This document shows positions 44,217-52,237 of a DNA stretch of 64,000 bases, one piece after another; the stretch's first letter is position 1, and each line of letters begins with the position of its first letter. The DNA comes from DATBDM01 sp034664425. GTDB lineage: Bacteria > Actinomycetota > Thermoleophilia > Solirubrobacterales > Solirubrobacteraceae. The notes beneath the pieces are model-generated. The model was not told the DNA's origin, searched no databases, and saw nothing but the letters and a program-made list of their open reading frames with translations. The stretch lies in contig JAXDHR010000127.1 of NCBI GenBank assembly GCA_034664425.1, positions 1-64,000 of the forward strand. The letters are read 5' to 3'. The translations under genes and the position numbers were made by a program.

Positions 44217-45491
44217 TCACGACCGCACCTGCCCGTCGCCCTCGACGAGGTACTTGAAGGTGCACAGCTCGCGCAGCCCGATCGGGCCGCGCGCGTGCAG
44301 CTTCTGCGTCGAGTTGCCGATCTCGGCTCCCATCCCGAACTGACCGCCGTCGGTGAAGCGGGTCGAGGCGTTCACGTAGACACACGCCGCGTCGACGCCG
44401 AGCTGGAACGCGCGGGCGGCGTCGCGGTCGCGGGTCACGATCGCCTCCGAGTGCCCGGAGCCGTAGCGGTTGACGTGCGCGATCGCCTCGGCGGCCGTGT
44501 CGACGACAGCGATGGCGAGCTCGAGCGCGAGGAACTCCTGCGCCCAGTCGGACTCGGTCGCCTCCCCGACCGCGTCACCGGCCGGCCCGGCGGCCGCGCG
44601 CGTCCGGGCGTCGCCGCGCAGCGCGACCCCCGCGGCCACGAGGTCGGCGATGACCACCGGCAGGAAGCTCAAGGCGACGTCGGCGTGGACGAGCAGGGTC
44701 TCGGCCGCGTTGCAGACGCCGGGTCGTTGCGTCTTGGCGTTGAGGACGATGGCGCGGGCGGCGTCGAGGTCGGCGCTCGCGTCGACGTAGACGTGGCAGT
44801 TGCCCGACGCCGCGTAGATCACCGGCACGGTCGCGACCGCGCTGAGCGCCGCCTTCAGCCCCTCGCCGCCGCGCGGGATGATCAGGTCGACGACTCCGTC
44901 CTGGGTGGCGAGCTCGGCCAGCTCCTCGCGCCCGCCCCCGGCCACGAGCGTGACGGCTGCTCCCGGCAGCCCCGCGCCGGCCACCGCGGCGGCTGCCACG
45001 GAGGCCAGCACAGCGTTGGAGTGCGTCGCAGAGGTGGAGCCGCGCAGCACCGCGGCGTTGCCGGACTTCAAACACAGCGCGGCGGCGTCGATCGTGACGT
45101 TCGGCCGCGCCTCGTAGACGATCGCCACGACGCCGAGCGGGACGCGCACCTTGCGGACGTCGAGTCCGTTGGCGAGCCGGTGGCCGTCGATCACCTCGCC
45201 GACCGGATCGCCGAGCGCCGCGATCTCGCGCACGCCCGCGGCCATCGCTGCGATCCGGGCGCCGTCGAGCGCCAGCCGGTCCATCAGCGCATCGGACAGC
45301 CCGGCCTCGCGACCGGCCTCGAGATCACGCGCGTTCGCCTCGAGGATCTCCGGCGTGCGCGCCTCCAGCGCAGCGGCGAGGGCCTGCAGCGCGCGGTCCT
45401 TGAGCCCGCTGTCGGCCTGCGCGAGCACGCGCGCCGCGTCGCGAGCGGCGAGGCAGAGATCGCTGACGGACTGCCGGGTCTCGATCGCCAT
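44217..45491 (-). CDS. proA: gamma-glutamyl phosphate reductase
   Basis: NADPH-dependent second step of proline synthesis; reduces glutamyl-5-phosphate. 424 residues, aldehyde-dehydrogenase fold, with the catalytic Cys in RPGVCNAAETLLVH and ProA hallmarks VPLGVVAIVYEARPNVT, CLKSGNAAVLRGS and FGMGAEIGNSTQKLHARGP. Placed directly after proB (23 bases apart). Confidence 0.96.
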   Translation of the reverse strand: MAIETRQSVSDLCLAARDAARVLAQADSGLKDRALQALAAALEARTPEILEANARDLEAGREAGLSDALMDRLALDGARIAAMAAGVREIAALGDPVGEVIDGHRLANGLDVRKVRVPLGVVAIVYEARPNVTIDAAALCLKSGNAAVLRGSTSATHSNAVLASVAAAAVAGAGLPGAAVTLVAGGGREELAELATQDGVVDLIIPRGGEGLKAALSAVATVPVIYAASGNCHVYVDASADLDAARAIVLNAKTQRPGVCNAAETLLVHADVALSFLPVVIADLVAAGVALRGDARTRAAAGPAGDAVGEATESDWAQEFLALELAIAVVDTAAEAIAHVNRYGSGHSEAIVTRDRDAARAFQLGVDAACVYVNASTRFTDGGQFGMGAEIGNSTQKLHARGPIGLRELCTFKYLVEGDGQVRS

Positions 45492-45514
45492 GCGGGGAGT
45501 CTAGGTCGGCGGCC

Positions 45515-46606
45515 TCAGGCGAGCACGAAGTAGTCGCGGTGGACGGCCTCGTCGACCGCATTGGGGAGCAGCTCGCGCACCGCGGGCGACTTCAGACCCA
45601 TCACCCGGCGCAGCTCGACCGCCGAGTAGTTGCAGATCCCCTTGCCGATCGGCGCGTCCTCGCCGCGCACCTCGACCGCCTCGCCGGCGTCGAAGCTCCC
45701 GTCGACACCGACGATCCCGACCGGCAGCAGGCTCGTCCCGCCGTCGCGCAGCGCCCGCGCGGCGCCCGCGTCGACGGTGACGGTCCCCCGCGAGGGCTTC
45801 GCGTACTTGAGCCACAGCTTGAAGCTCGACTGGCGCACGGGTTGGGGGTCGAAGCGCGTGCCGACGGGAACACCGTCCCACGCCGCCGCGAGCACCCCCG
45901 GCGCCTGGCCGGACGCGATCACGGTGCGGATTCCCGCGGCGCCCGCGAGCTCCGCGGCCACGACCTTCGAGCGCATCCCCCCGGAGCCGAGCAGCGACCC
46001 GGGACCGCCGATCTCGAGGTCGGCGATCGCGTCCAGCGTGTCGACGTGCTCGACCAGCCGCGCGTCCGGATCGATCCGCGGATCGGCGGTGTAGAGCCCG
46101 CCCGCGTCGGTCAGCAGCACGAGCAGCTCGGCGCCGACGAGCACCGCCACCTGGGCGGCGAGGAAGTCGTTGTCGCCGAAGGAGATCTCGTCCGTGGTGG
46201 TCGTGTCGTTCTCGTTGATGACCGGCACGATCCGCCACTCGAGCAGCCGCCGCAGCGTCCGCCGGGCGTTGACGTAGTGCAGCCGGGCGCTCATGTCGAA
46301 GAAGGTGAGCAGCACCTGGGCGCTCTGCACGCCGCGCTCGCGCAGCAGCTCGTCGTAGGTGCGGTAGAGGCGGCCTTGACCGACGGCGCTGGCGGCCTGC
46401 AGGTCCTCGATCGCCGACGGCCGGGCGGGCAGGCCGAGCAGGTGCATGCCGCGCGCGATCGCGCCCGAGGTCACGACGACGACGTCGATGCCGCGCCCGT
46501 GCAGCGCAGCGACCTCCTCGCAGATGCGGGCGACGACGGCGAGCCGGAGCTCGCCCGAGTCCTCGGCGACGATCGACGAGCCGAGCTTGATGACGGCGGC
46601 GGGCAT
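45515..46606 (-). CDS. proB: glutamate 5-kinase
   Basis: First, feedback-controlled step of proline synthesis. 363 residues: amino acid kinase domain (VIKLGSSIV at 5-13, VTSGAIARG, NENDTTTTDEISFGDND, TDAGGLYTADPR) and a C-terminal PUA domain from about 270 (KPSRGTVTVDAGAARAL, KGICNYSAVEL). Proline feedback acts on the kinase domain in known enzymes. Confidence 0.96.
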   Translation of the reverse strand: MPAAVIKLGSSIVAEDSGELRLAVVARICEEVAALHGRGIDVVVVTSGAIARGMHLLGLPARPSAIEDLQAASAVGQGRLYRTYDELLRERGVQSAQVLLTFFDMSARLHYVNARRTLRRLLEWRIVPVINENDTTTTDEISFGDNDFLAAQVAVLVGAELLVLLTDAGGLYTADPRIDPDARLVEHVDTLDAIADLEIGGPGSLLGSGGMRSKVVAAELAGAAGIRTVIASGQAPGVLAAAWDGVPVGTRFDPQPVRQSSFKLWLKYAKPSRGTVTVDAGAARALRDGGTSLLPVGIVGVDGSFDAGEAVEVRGEDAPIGKGICNYSAVELRRVMGLKSPAVRELLPNAVDEAVHRDYFVLA

Positions 46607-46620
46607 CGGAGCCCGGCAGC

Positions 46621-47907
46621 CTACGACGGGTCGAGCTCGAAGACGACGCCGCCGATCTGGACGTCGTCACCGGGTTCGAAGCCGCGCGCCTCGAGCGCGC
46701 CGATCACCCCCATGCGCCGCAGCCGGTGCTCGACGTGGACCAGCGCCTCGTCGTTCTCGAGATCGTGGCGGGCGACCAGCCGCTCCACGGCCTCGCCCGA
46801 GACGCGCCACTCGCCGTCGCCCACGCACTCCACCTCGAACGCCCGCGCGGCGGCCGGCCGGAAGACCTGGAACTCGGCCTGCTCGTCCTCCCCGGCGCCC
46901 TCGGGGACGTCCTCCGCGACGGGGACGCGGCGCAGGAGCTCGCGCCGCAGGGCGTCGAGCCCGGTCGCCGCGGCCGACGACGTGATGAGCACCGGCACCT
47001 CCGGTCCCAGGCGCGCGGCCCACTCGGACGCCGCCGCGCCGGCCTCCTCCGGGGTCACGAGGTCGGCCTTGGAGAGCGCGAGGATGCGCGGGAGCGCGGC
47101 GAGTCGCGCGTCGTGCTCGGCCAGCTCGTGCTCGATCACGCGGTGGTTCTCGACCGGGTCGGACCCGTCGAGCGGTGCGAGGTCGAGCACATGCACGAGC
47201 AGCCGGGTGCGCTCGACGTGCGCGAGGAAGTCGTGACCGAGTCCGGCGCCGGCGCTCGCGCCCTCGATCAGCCCGGGGATGTCGGCGAGCACGAGCTGCC
47301 GGTCGCCGGCGTCGACCGTGCCCAGCACCGGCTCGAGCGTCGTGAACGGGTAGGCCGCGACCTTCGGCTGGGCGCGCGTCATGCGGGCGAGCAGCGAGGA
47401 CTTGCCGGCGTTGGGCAGGCCGACCAGGCCGACGTCGGCCAGCAGCTTGAGGTGCAGCTCGAGCGCACCCTCCTCCCCCGGCAGACCGCGCTCGGCCAGG
47501 CGCGGCGACTGGCGCGTCGAGGACTTGAAGCGGGTGTTGCCGCGCCCGCCGGCGCCGCCGCGCGCGACCGTCACCTCCTGACCCGGGCGCACGAGGTCGA
47601 AACGCGTGCCGTCCCAGCGGCGCACTTGGGTGCCCGGCGGGACGCCGATGACCAGCGGCGGACCATCGGCGCCGTGGCGCTGGGAGCCCTGACCGTGGCC
47701 GCCGCGCTCGGCGCGGAAGTGCGCGCGGCGGCGGAACGACTGCAGGTCGCGCAGCGAGTCATCGCAGCGCAGGACGACGTCCCCGCCGTGCCCGCCGTCA
47801 CCACCGTCGGGGCCGCCCTTGGGCACGTGCGCCTCCCGGCGGAAGCTCAGCGAGCCGTTGCCGCCGCCGCCTGCGCGGACCTCGATTCTTGCGCGATCAG
47901 TGAGCAT
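46621..47907 (-). CDS. obg: GTPase Obg
   Basis: Essential GTPase in 50S assembly and growth control. 428 residues: glycine-rich Obg fold (about 1-157, GGGGNGSLSFRREAHVPKGGPDGGDGG), G domain with G1 GLPNAGKSS and DIPGLIEGAS (about 158-335), and a C-terminal OCT domain (ERLVARHDLENDEALVHVEHRLRRMG onward). Third in the rplU-rpmA-obg block, though a 233-base gap separates it from rpmA, so it may have its own promoter. Confidence 0.97.
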   Translation of the reverse strand: MLTDRARIEVRAGGGGNGSLSFRREAHVPKGGPDGGDGGHGGDVVLRCDDSLRDLQSFRRRAHFRAERGGHGQGSQRHGADGPPLVIGVPPGTQVRRWDGTRFDLVRPGQEVTVARGGAGGRGNTRFKSSTRQSPRLAERGLPGEEGALELHLKLLADVGLVGLPNAGKSSLLARMTRAQPKVAAYPFTTLEPVLGTVDAGDRQLVLADIPGLIEGASAGAGLGHDFLAHVERTRLLVHVLDLAPLDGSDPVENHRVIEHELAEHDARLAALPRILALSKADLVTPEEAGAAASEWAARLGPEVPVLITSSAAATGLDALRRELLRRVPVAEDVPEGAGEDEQAEFQVFRPAAARAFEVECVGDGEWRVSGEAVERLVARHDLENDEALVHVEHRLRRMGVIGALEARGFEPGDDVQIGGVVFELDPS

Positions 47908-48140
47908 GCGTGACGTCGCCGAAGGCGCCGAGCGGAGCCTGCGGAGCGAAGGCGCCTGCCGGGCGACGCAGAATCCGACGCCCGCAGAGGCGCCCGGCGG
48001 CCAGATCCGTGCTCACAGCGTAGACGGCCGGCTATGCCCGAACGCGCTGCAGCGGCTCGCGCGCGAGCTCGCCGGCGACGACCGCGCGACCGCGGTCGGC
48101 TGCGACGTCACCGGTCCGACGACGTCGACGCCGATCGTGC
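47908..48140. other. longest gene-free stretch, between rpmA and obg
   Basis: 233 bases with no convincing gene on either strand. It contains two GAAGGCGCC copies (near 47922 and 47950) with GAGCGGAGCCTGCGGAGC between them. It could hold the obg promoter, but I see no clear -10/-35 pair. Confidence 0.5.
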
Positions 48141-48404
48141 TCAGGCCGACTGCGCAGGAGGGGTGACGCTGATCACGCGACCGCGGCGGCCCTCGCGGAA
48201 CTCCACGATCCCCTCCGACTTGGCGAAGATCGTGTCGTCCTTGCCGATGCCGACGCCGAGGCCCGGCTTGAACTTGGTGCCGCGCTGGCGAACGATGATC
48301 TCGCCGCCGGTCACGGTCTGACCGGCGAAGACCTTCACGCCGAGGCGCTTGGCGTTGGAGTCGCGGCCGTTGCGGCTGGAGCCGAGGCCCTTCTTGTGTG
48401 CCAT
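48141..48404 (-). CDS. rpmA: 50S ribosomal protein L27
   Basis: 87 residues. N-terminal MAHKKGLGSSRNGRDSNAKRLG reaches toward the peptidyl-transferase centre, with no cleavable extension of the Firmicutes type. A good GGGAGGA lies 8 bases before the ATG. Directly after rplU. Confidence 0.98.
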   Translation of the reverse strand: MAHKKGLGSSRNGRDSNAKRLGVKVFAGQTVTGGEIIVRQRGTKFKPGLGVGIGKDDTIFAKSEGIVEFREGRRGRVISVTPPAQSA

Positions 48405-48418
48405 CTGGTCGGTCCTCC

Positions 48419-48739
48419 CTAGCTGCGGCCGATGCCCGTGATCCGGATCCGCGTCAGCTCCTGGCGATGGCCGGTGCGACGACGGTACCCGCGCTTGGGC
48501 TTGAACTTGAACACGCGCAGCTTCGGGCCGCGCTCGTGCCCGACGACCTCGGCGCTGACCTTCGCCGTGGCGAGGCCGTCGCTGTCGAAGACGGCATCGC
48601 CGTCGCCGGCCACGAGCAGCGGCTGCAGCTCGACGGTCGCGCCCACGTCGTCGCGCAGCCGCTCCACGAGGAGGGTCTGACCCACCTGCACGCGGTACTG
48701 CTTGCCGCCGGTCTTGATGACTGCGTAGGACATGGTCAT
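48419..48739 (-). CDS. rplU: 50S ribosomal protein L21
   Basis: 106 residues from ATG 48739, or 104 from ATG 48733, which gives the more usual MSYAVIKTGGKQYRV. Contains the L21 core KTGGKQYRVQVGQTLLVE and the basic FKFKPKRGYRRRTGHRQELT. It starts 6 bases after the RNase E/G stop. Confidence 0.98.
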   Translation of the reverse strand: MTMSYAVIKTGGKQYRVQVGQTLLVERLRDDVGATVELQPLLVAGDGDAVFDSDGLATAKVSAEVVGHERGPKLRVFKFKPKRGYRRRTGHRQELTRIRITGIGRS

Positions 48740-48745
48740 TTGGCT

Positions 48746-51028
48746 CTAGTCGGTGACTTCGGCGTCGGCCTGGGCCTTCGCGCGCGAACGGCGCCGTCCA
48801 CCTCTACGGCCACGGCGCCGGGCCGGAGAGGATAGCGCGTCGTCGTCGCCCTCCGGCGCCTGCGCGCCGTCGGACGGCGCCTCGGCCGCAGGGTCCCCCT
48901 GAGCGGGCTCCGCGGCTTCGCCCTGGGCCGTCACGTCGCCGTCGCCCGCCGCGGTCAGCTTGCGACGCCGCGACCGCCCGCCGCGCCGCGAGCGGCGCGA
49001 CTTCGGCTCCGCCGGGTCCTCGTCGGCGTCCTCGCGCGCGCCGGGGCCGGTGCCGGCCTCGCCGACGACCGCGTCGTTGGAGAGCGTGTCCACCGCCGCC
49101 GCCTCCTCGACCTGCTCGGCCTCCTCACGCGCCTTGCGCCTGGCCGCGCCCTTCTTGGCCGCCGCGGAGCGGCGCGCGCGCTGGTCGGACTGCGCGCGAC
49201 CGGTGGCGCGCTCGGCGGCAGCCTTCTCGGCGATCCCGAGGTCATCGCCGGTCAGCACGGCGTCGGCGGACGTGCGGCCCGCCTCCTCGATGCGGACGAG
49301 CTTCTTCTCGCCGACGAAGGCGAGCCCGTTGGCGACCGTGATCAGGTAGCCGTCGACCTTGGCCACCGCCGCGTCAGGGTCGTACATGTGCGGCTCGACG
49401 ATGTCGACGTGGACCTCCTCCCCGACGCGGAACGGGACGGCGCGCTCGGCGATCTCCTCGCGCGTGCCGGTCTGCGTGACCACGAGGTGCTCGAGCGGCA
49501 GCCCCTCGGAGCCCTCGAAGTGGAACCAGTGGCCCGTCTCCTCCTCGAGCGCCTGCAGCTCGCGTGCCCCGTCGCCGGTGAACCAGTTGGCCACCCGCGG
49601 GTTGAGCCGCACGAGGTAGGCCTCGGGACCGGAGTCGCCCGCCTCCTCGACGAGCATCCTCAGCGTCCGCGCCGCTTCGATGGCGATCGTCTCCTCGGAC
49701 TTGATGACGCCCTCGCCGTCGCAGGTCGGGCAGGTGCGGGTCATGATCTCGCGCACGCCGTCGGTGACGTTCTGGCGCGTCATCTCGACCAGGCCGAGCG
49801 GCGAGATCTCCACCACGAAGGTCTTCGTGCGGTCCTCGTCGAGCGCCTTGCGCAGCGTCTTGAGCACCGCGTCGCGGTTGCGGGCGCGGGCCATGTCGAT
49901 GAAATCGATCACGATGATCCCGCCGATGTCGCGCAGGCGCAGCTGGCGCACGACCTCGTCCGCCGCCTCGAGGTTGGTCTTGGTGATCGTGTCCTCGAGC
50001 CGCGCGGCCTTGCCCTTGCCCGTGAACGAGCCCGTGTTGACGTCGATGACCGTGAGCGCCTCGGCGTAGTCGATCATCAGGTAGCCGCCCGAGGGCAGGT
50101 CGACGCGGCGCGAGAGCATGCCATCGATCACGCCCTCGACCCCGTACGCGTCGAACAGCGGCTGCTTGTCCTCCCACAGCTCGACGCGGTCGACGAGCTC
50201 GGGGGCGGTGCGCGAGAAGAAGGAGACGAGCCGCTGGTGCTGCTTGGGATCGTCGACGACCGCCTTCTCGAAGTGCGCGGAGAAGATGTCGCGCACGACG
50301 CGCACCGACAGGTCGGCCTCCTGGAAGACCAGCGCCGGCGCCTCGGCCTCGGCGACGCGCTGCTGGAGCACCTCGTTGAGCTTGAACAGGTACTGCAGCT
50401 CGCGCTCGAAGTCCTTGCGCTGGGCGCCGTGCGCCGCGGTGCGGATGATTGCGCCGCCACTGCCGAGGTCGAGCTGCTTGGCCTCCTTGCGCAGGCGGTC
50501 GCGCTCCTTGTCCTCGAGGCGGCGCGAGACGCCGACGCCCTCCCCGGTCGGGGCGTAGACCATGTAGCGCCCGGCGATCGTCAGCTCCATCGAGAGGCGC
50601 GCGCCCTTGGTCTTCAGCGGGTCCTTGACGACCTGGACGACGACCTCCTGGCCGGGCGAGAGCAGGTCGTTGATGCGCGGCCCGCTGCCCGAGCCGCGCC
50701 CGCGCTTGACCTGCTCGACCCCCGGAAGGACGATCTCGTCCACGTGCAGGAAGCCGTTCTTCTCGAGGCCGATGTCCACGAAGGCCGCCTCGAGGCCGGC
50801 CAGGACGTTGTCGACCCGGCCCTTGTAGATGTTGCCGACGATCGAGCGGCCGCCGCGGCGCTCGAAGTAGACCTCGGCGACGCGATAGCCGGCGGGGACC
50901 TCACCGCCCTTGTTGCGGCGGCGGCGCGAGCCCTTCTGCGGCTGGGCCTCCGCGGGATCGCCCGGGGCCTCCAGCATGGCGACTCGGGTTTCTCCCCGGT
51001 CGACCGTGACGAGCACTTGCTTTCTCAA
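48746..51028 (-). CDS. rng: ribonuclease E/G
   Basis: Endoribonuclease for rRNA processing and mRNA decay. 760 residues: a basic N-terminal insertion (KGSRRRRNKGG, about 32-42), S1 domain near 60-160, 5'-sensor and DNase I-like domains with the catalytic Asp pair in VIDVNTGSF and IIVIDFIDM, zinc-link CPTCDGEG near 430, and a long C-terminal tail from about 600 with alternating Arg- and Glu/Asp-rich blocks, likely disordered and RNA- or protein-binding. TTG start, with GAGGT 7 bases upstream. First gene before L21. Confidence 0.96.
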   Translation of the reverse strand: MRKQVLVTVDRGETRVAMLEAPGDPAEAQPQKGSRRRRNKGGEVPAGYRVAEVYFERRGGRSIVGNIYKGRVDNVLAGLEAAFVDIGLEKNGFLHVDEIVLPGVEQVKRGRGSGSGPRINDLLSPGQEVVVQVVKDPLKTKGARLSMELTIAGRYMVYAPTGEGVGVSRRLEDKERDRLRKEAKQLDLGSGGAIIRTAAHGAQRKDFERELQYLFKLNEVLQQRVAEAEAPALVFQEADLSVRVVRDIFSAHFEKAVVDDPKQHQRLVSFFSRTAPELVDRVELWEDKQPLFDAYGVEGVIDGMLSRRVDLPSGGYLMIDYAEALTVIDVNTGSFTGKGKAARLEDTITKTNLEAADEVVRQLRLRDIGGIIVIDFIDMARARNRDAVLKTLRKALDEDRTKTFVVEISPLGLVEMTRQNVTDGVREIMTRTCPTCDGEGVIKSEETIAIEAARTLRMLVEEAGDSGPEAYLVRLNPRVANWFTGDGARELQALEEETGHWFHFEGSEGLPLEHLVVTQTGTREEIAERAVPFRVGEEVHVDIVEPHMYDPDAAVAKVDGYLITVANGLAFVGEKKLVRIEEAGRTSADAVLTGDDLGIAEKAAAERATGRAQSDQRARRSAAAKKGAARRKAREEAEQVEEAAAVDTLSNDAVVGEAGTGPGAREDADEDPAEPKSRRSRRGGRSRRRKLTAAGDGDVTAQGEAAEPAQGDPAAEAPSDGAQAPEGDDDALSSPARRRGRRGGRRRSRAKAQADAEVTD

Positions 51029-51040
51029 GAGATGACCTCA

Positions 51041-52237
51041 TTAGAAGAGGGACGCCCTCCCCTTGCGATCCACCGTCTCGCGCGATTGCGCGTGGATCGA
51101 GTGGAGCAAGCCGAGGGCCAGGAAGGTGGCGAGCACGGAGGAGCCTCCGTAGCTCAGCAGCGGGGCCGTCACGCCGGTGATCGGCGCGATCCCCACGTTC
51201 ATCCCGATGTTGACGAAGAGCTGGAAGAGGAGCATCACCGTGATGCCCCCGGCGAGCAATGCGCCGTACAGGTTCTTCGCCATCGTCAGGATGTGCAAAC
51301 CGCGCCATATCAGCAGCGCGTACAACGACAAGACGATCGCGCAGCCGGCGAACCCGTAGGTCTCGCCGATCACCGCGAAGATGAAGTCCGTGTGATGCTC
51401 GGGTAGGAAGTTCAGCGACGTCTGCGTCGCGTGGGCGACGCCGCGGCCGGTCTTCTCGCCCGAGCCGATCGCGATCTTCGACTGCTGCTGCTGGTAGCCC
51501 TCGCCGCCCGGGTTCGTCGCCGGGTGCAGGAAGGACGTGAGGCGTCCGACCTGGTAGGGCTTGAGCACCTGCACCCCGGCCGCGGGGGCCGCCACCAGCA
51601 CGATGGCGATCGCGACCGCGAACAGCGCGCCGAGCGCGGCGAAGTGCTTCCAGGGCGCGCCGGCGACGAAGAGGATGGCCAGCGTCGCGACGACGTAGAC
51701 CATCGCCGAACCGAGATCCGGCTCGGCCATCACGATCATCGCCGGCAGCAGGCCGAGCAGCATGATCCGGGCGGTGGTGTCGCGGCCCATCCGCCGCATG
51801 CGGTCGACGACGAAGCCCGCCAGGGCGACGACGAGCAGCACCTTGCCCAGCTCGGACGGCTGGAAGTTGAAGAACGGCAGCGCGATCCAGGACTTCGCGC
51901 CGCGGGTCGCTCCGGCGATGCCGAGCACGAGCAGGATCAGGCCGATCAGGAGGCCGTAGGCGGGGTAGCGCAGCTCGCGCAGCCGCGAGTAGTCCAGCCG
52001 CGAGACCCCGTACATCAGCACGACGCCGATGCCCGAGAAGATCGCCTGGCGCATCACGTAGAAGTACGGCGACCCCGGGATGTCGTTCTGCGTCGCGCCC
52101 TTCAGCGAGATCAGCGAGCACACGACGAGGCCGAGCGACGCCAGCAGCAGCAGCGGGTCCAGGCGCAGCCGCCACTCGCGCGGGACGAGCGGGGGCGGCG
52201 GCTCGGAGGCCGGCTGGATGGTCTGCGTGGCGGTCAC
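51041..52237 (-). CDS. rodA: rod-shape SEDS glycosyltransferase RodA
   Basis: Lipid II polymerase of the elongasome, partner of PBP2. 398 residues, about ten helices. SEDS hallmarks: GATRGAKSWIALPFFNFQPSELGK near 115-138, TDFIFAVIGETYGF and GITAPLLSYGGSS-type motif (here GVTAPLLSYGGSS) near the end. GTG start fixed by the GTGA overlap with the PBP2 stop. It is called RodA rather than FtsW because of the MreBCD-PBP2 context. Confidence 0.95.
   Translation of the reverse strand: MTATQTIQPASEPPPPLVPREWRLRLDPLLLLASLGLVVCSLISLKGATQNDIPGSPYFYVMRQAIFSGIGVVLMYGVSRLDYSRLRELRYPAYGLLIGLILLVLGIAGATRGAKSWIALPFFNFQPSELGKVLLVVALAGFVVDRMRRMGRDTTARIMLLGLLPAMIVMAEPDLGSAMVYVVATLAILFVAGAPWKHFAALGALFAVAIAIVLVAAPAAGVQVLKPYQVGRLTSFLHPATNPGGEGYQQQQSKIAIGSGEKTGRGVAHATQTSLNFLPEHHTDFIFAVIGETYGFAGCAIVLSLYALLIWRGLHILTMAKNLYGALLAGGITVMLLFQLFVNIGMNVGIAPITGVTAPLLSYGGSSVLATFLALGLLHSIHAQSRETVDRKGRASLF

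Noticed and set aside
47905..48166. Open + strand frame between obg and rpmA
   Set aside because: No ribosome-binding site, no recognisable domain, and it overlaps both obg and rpmA ends on the other strand.
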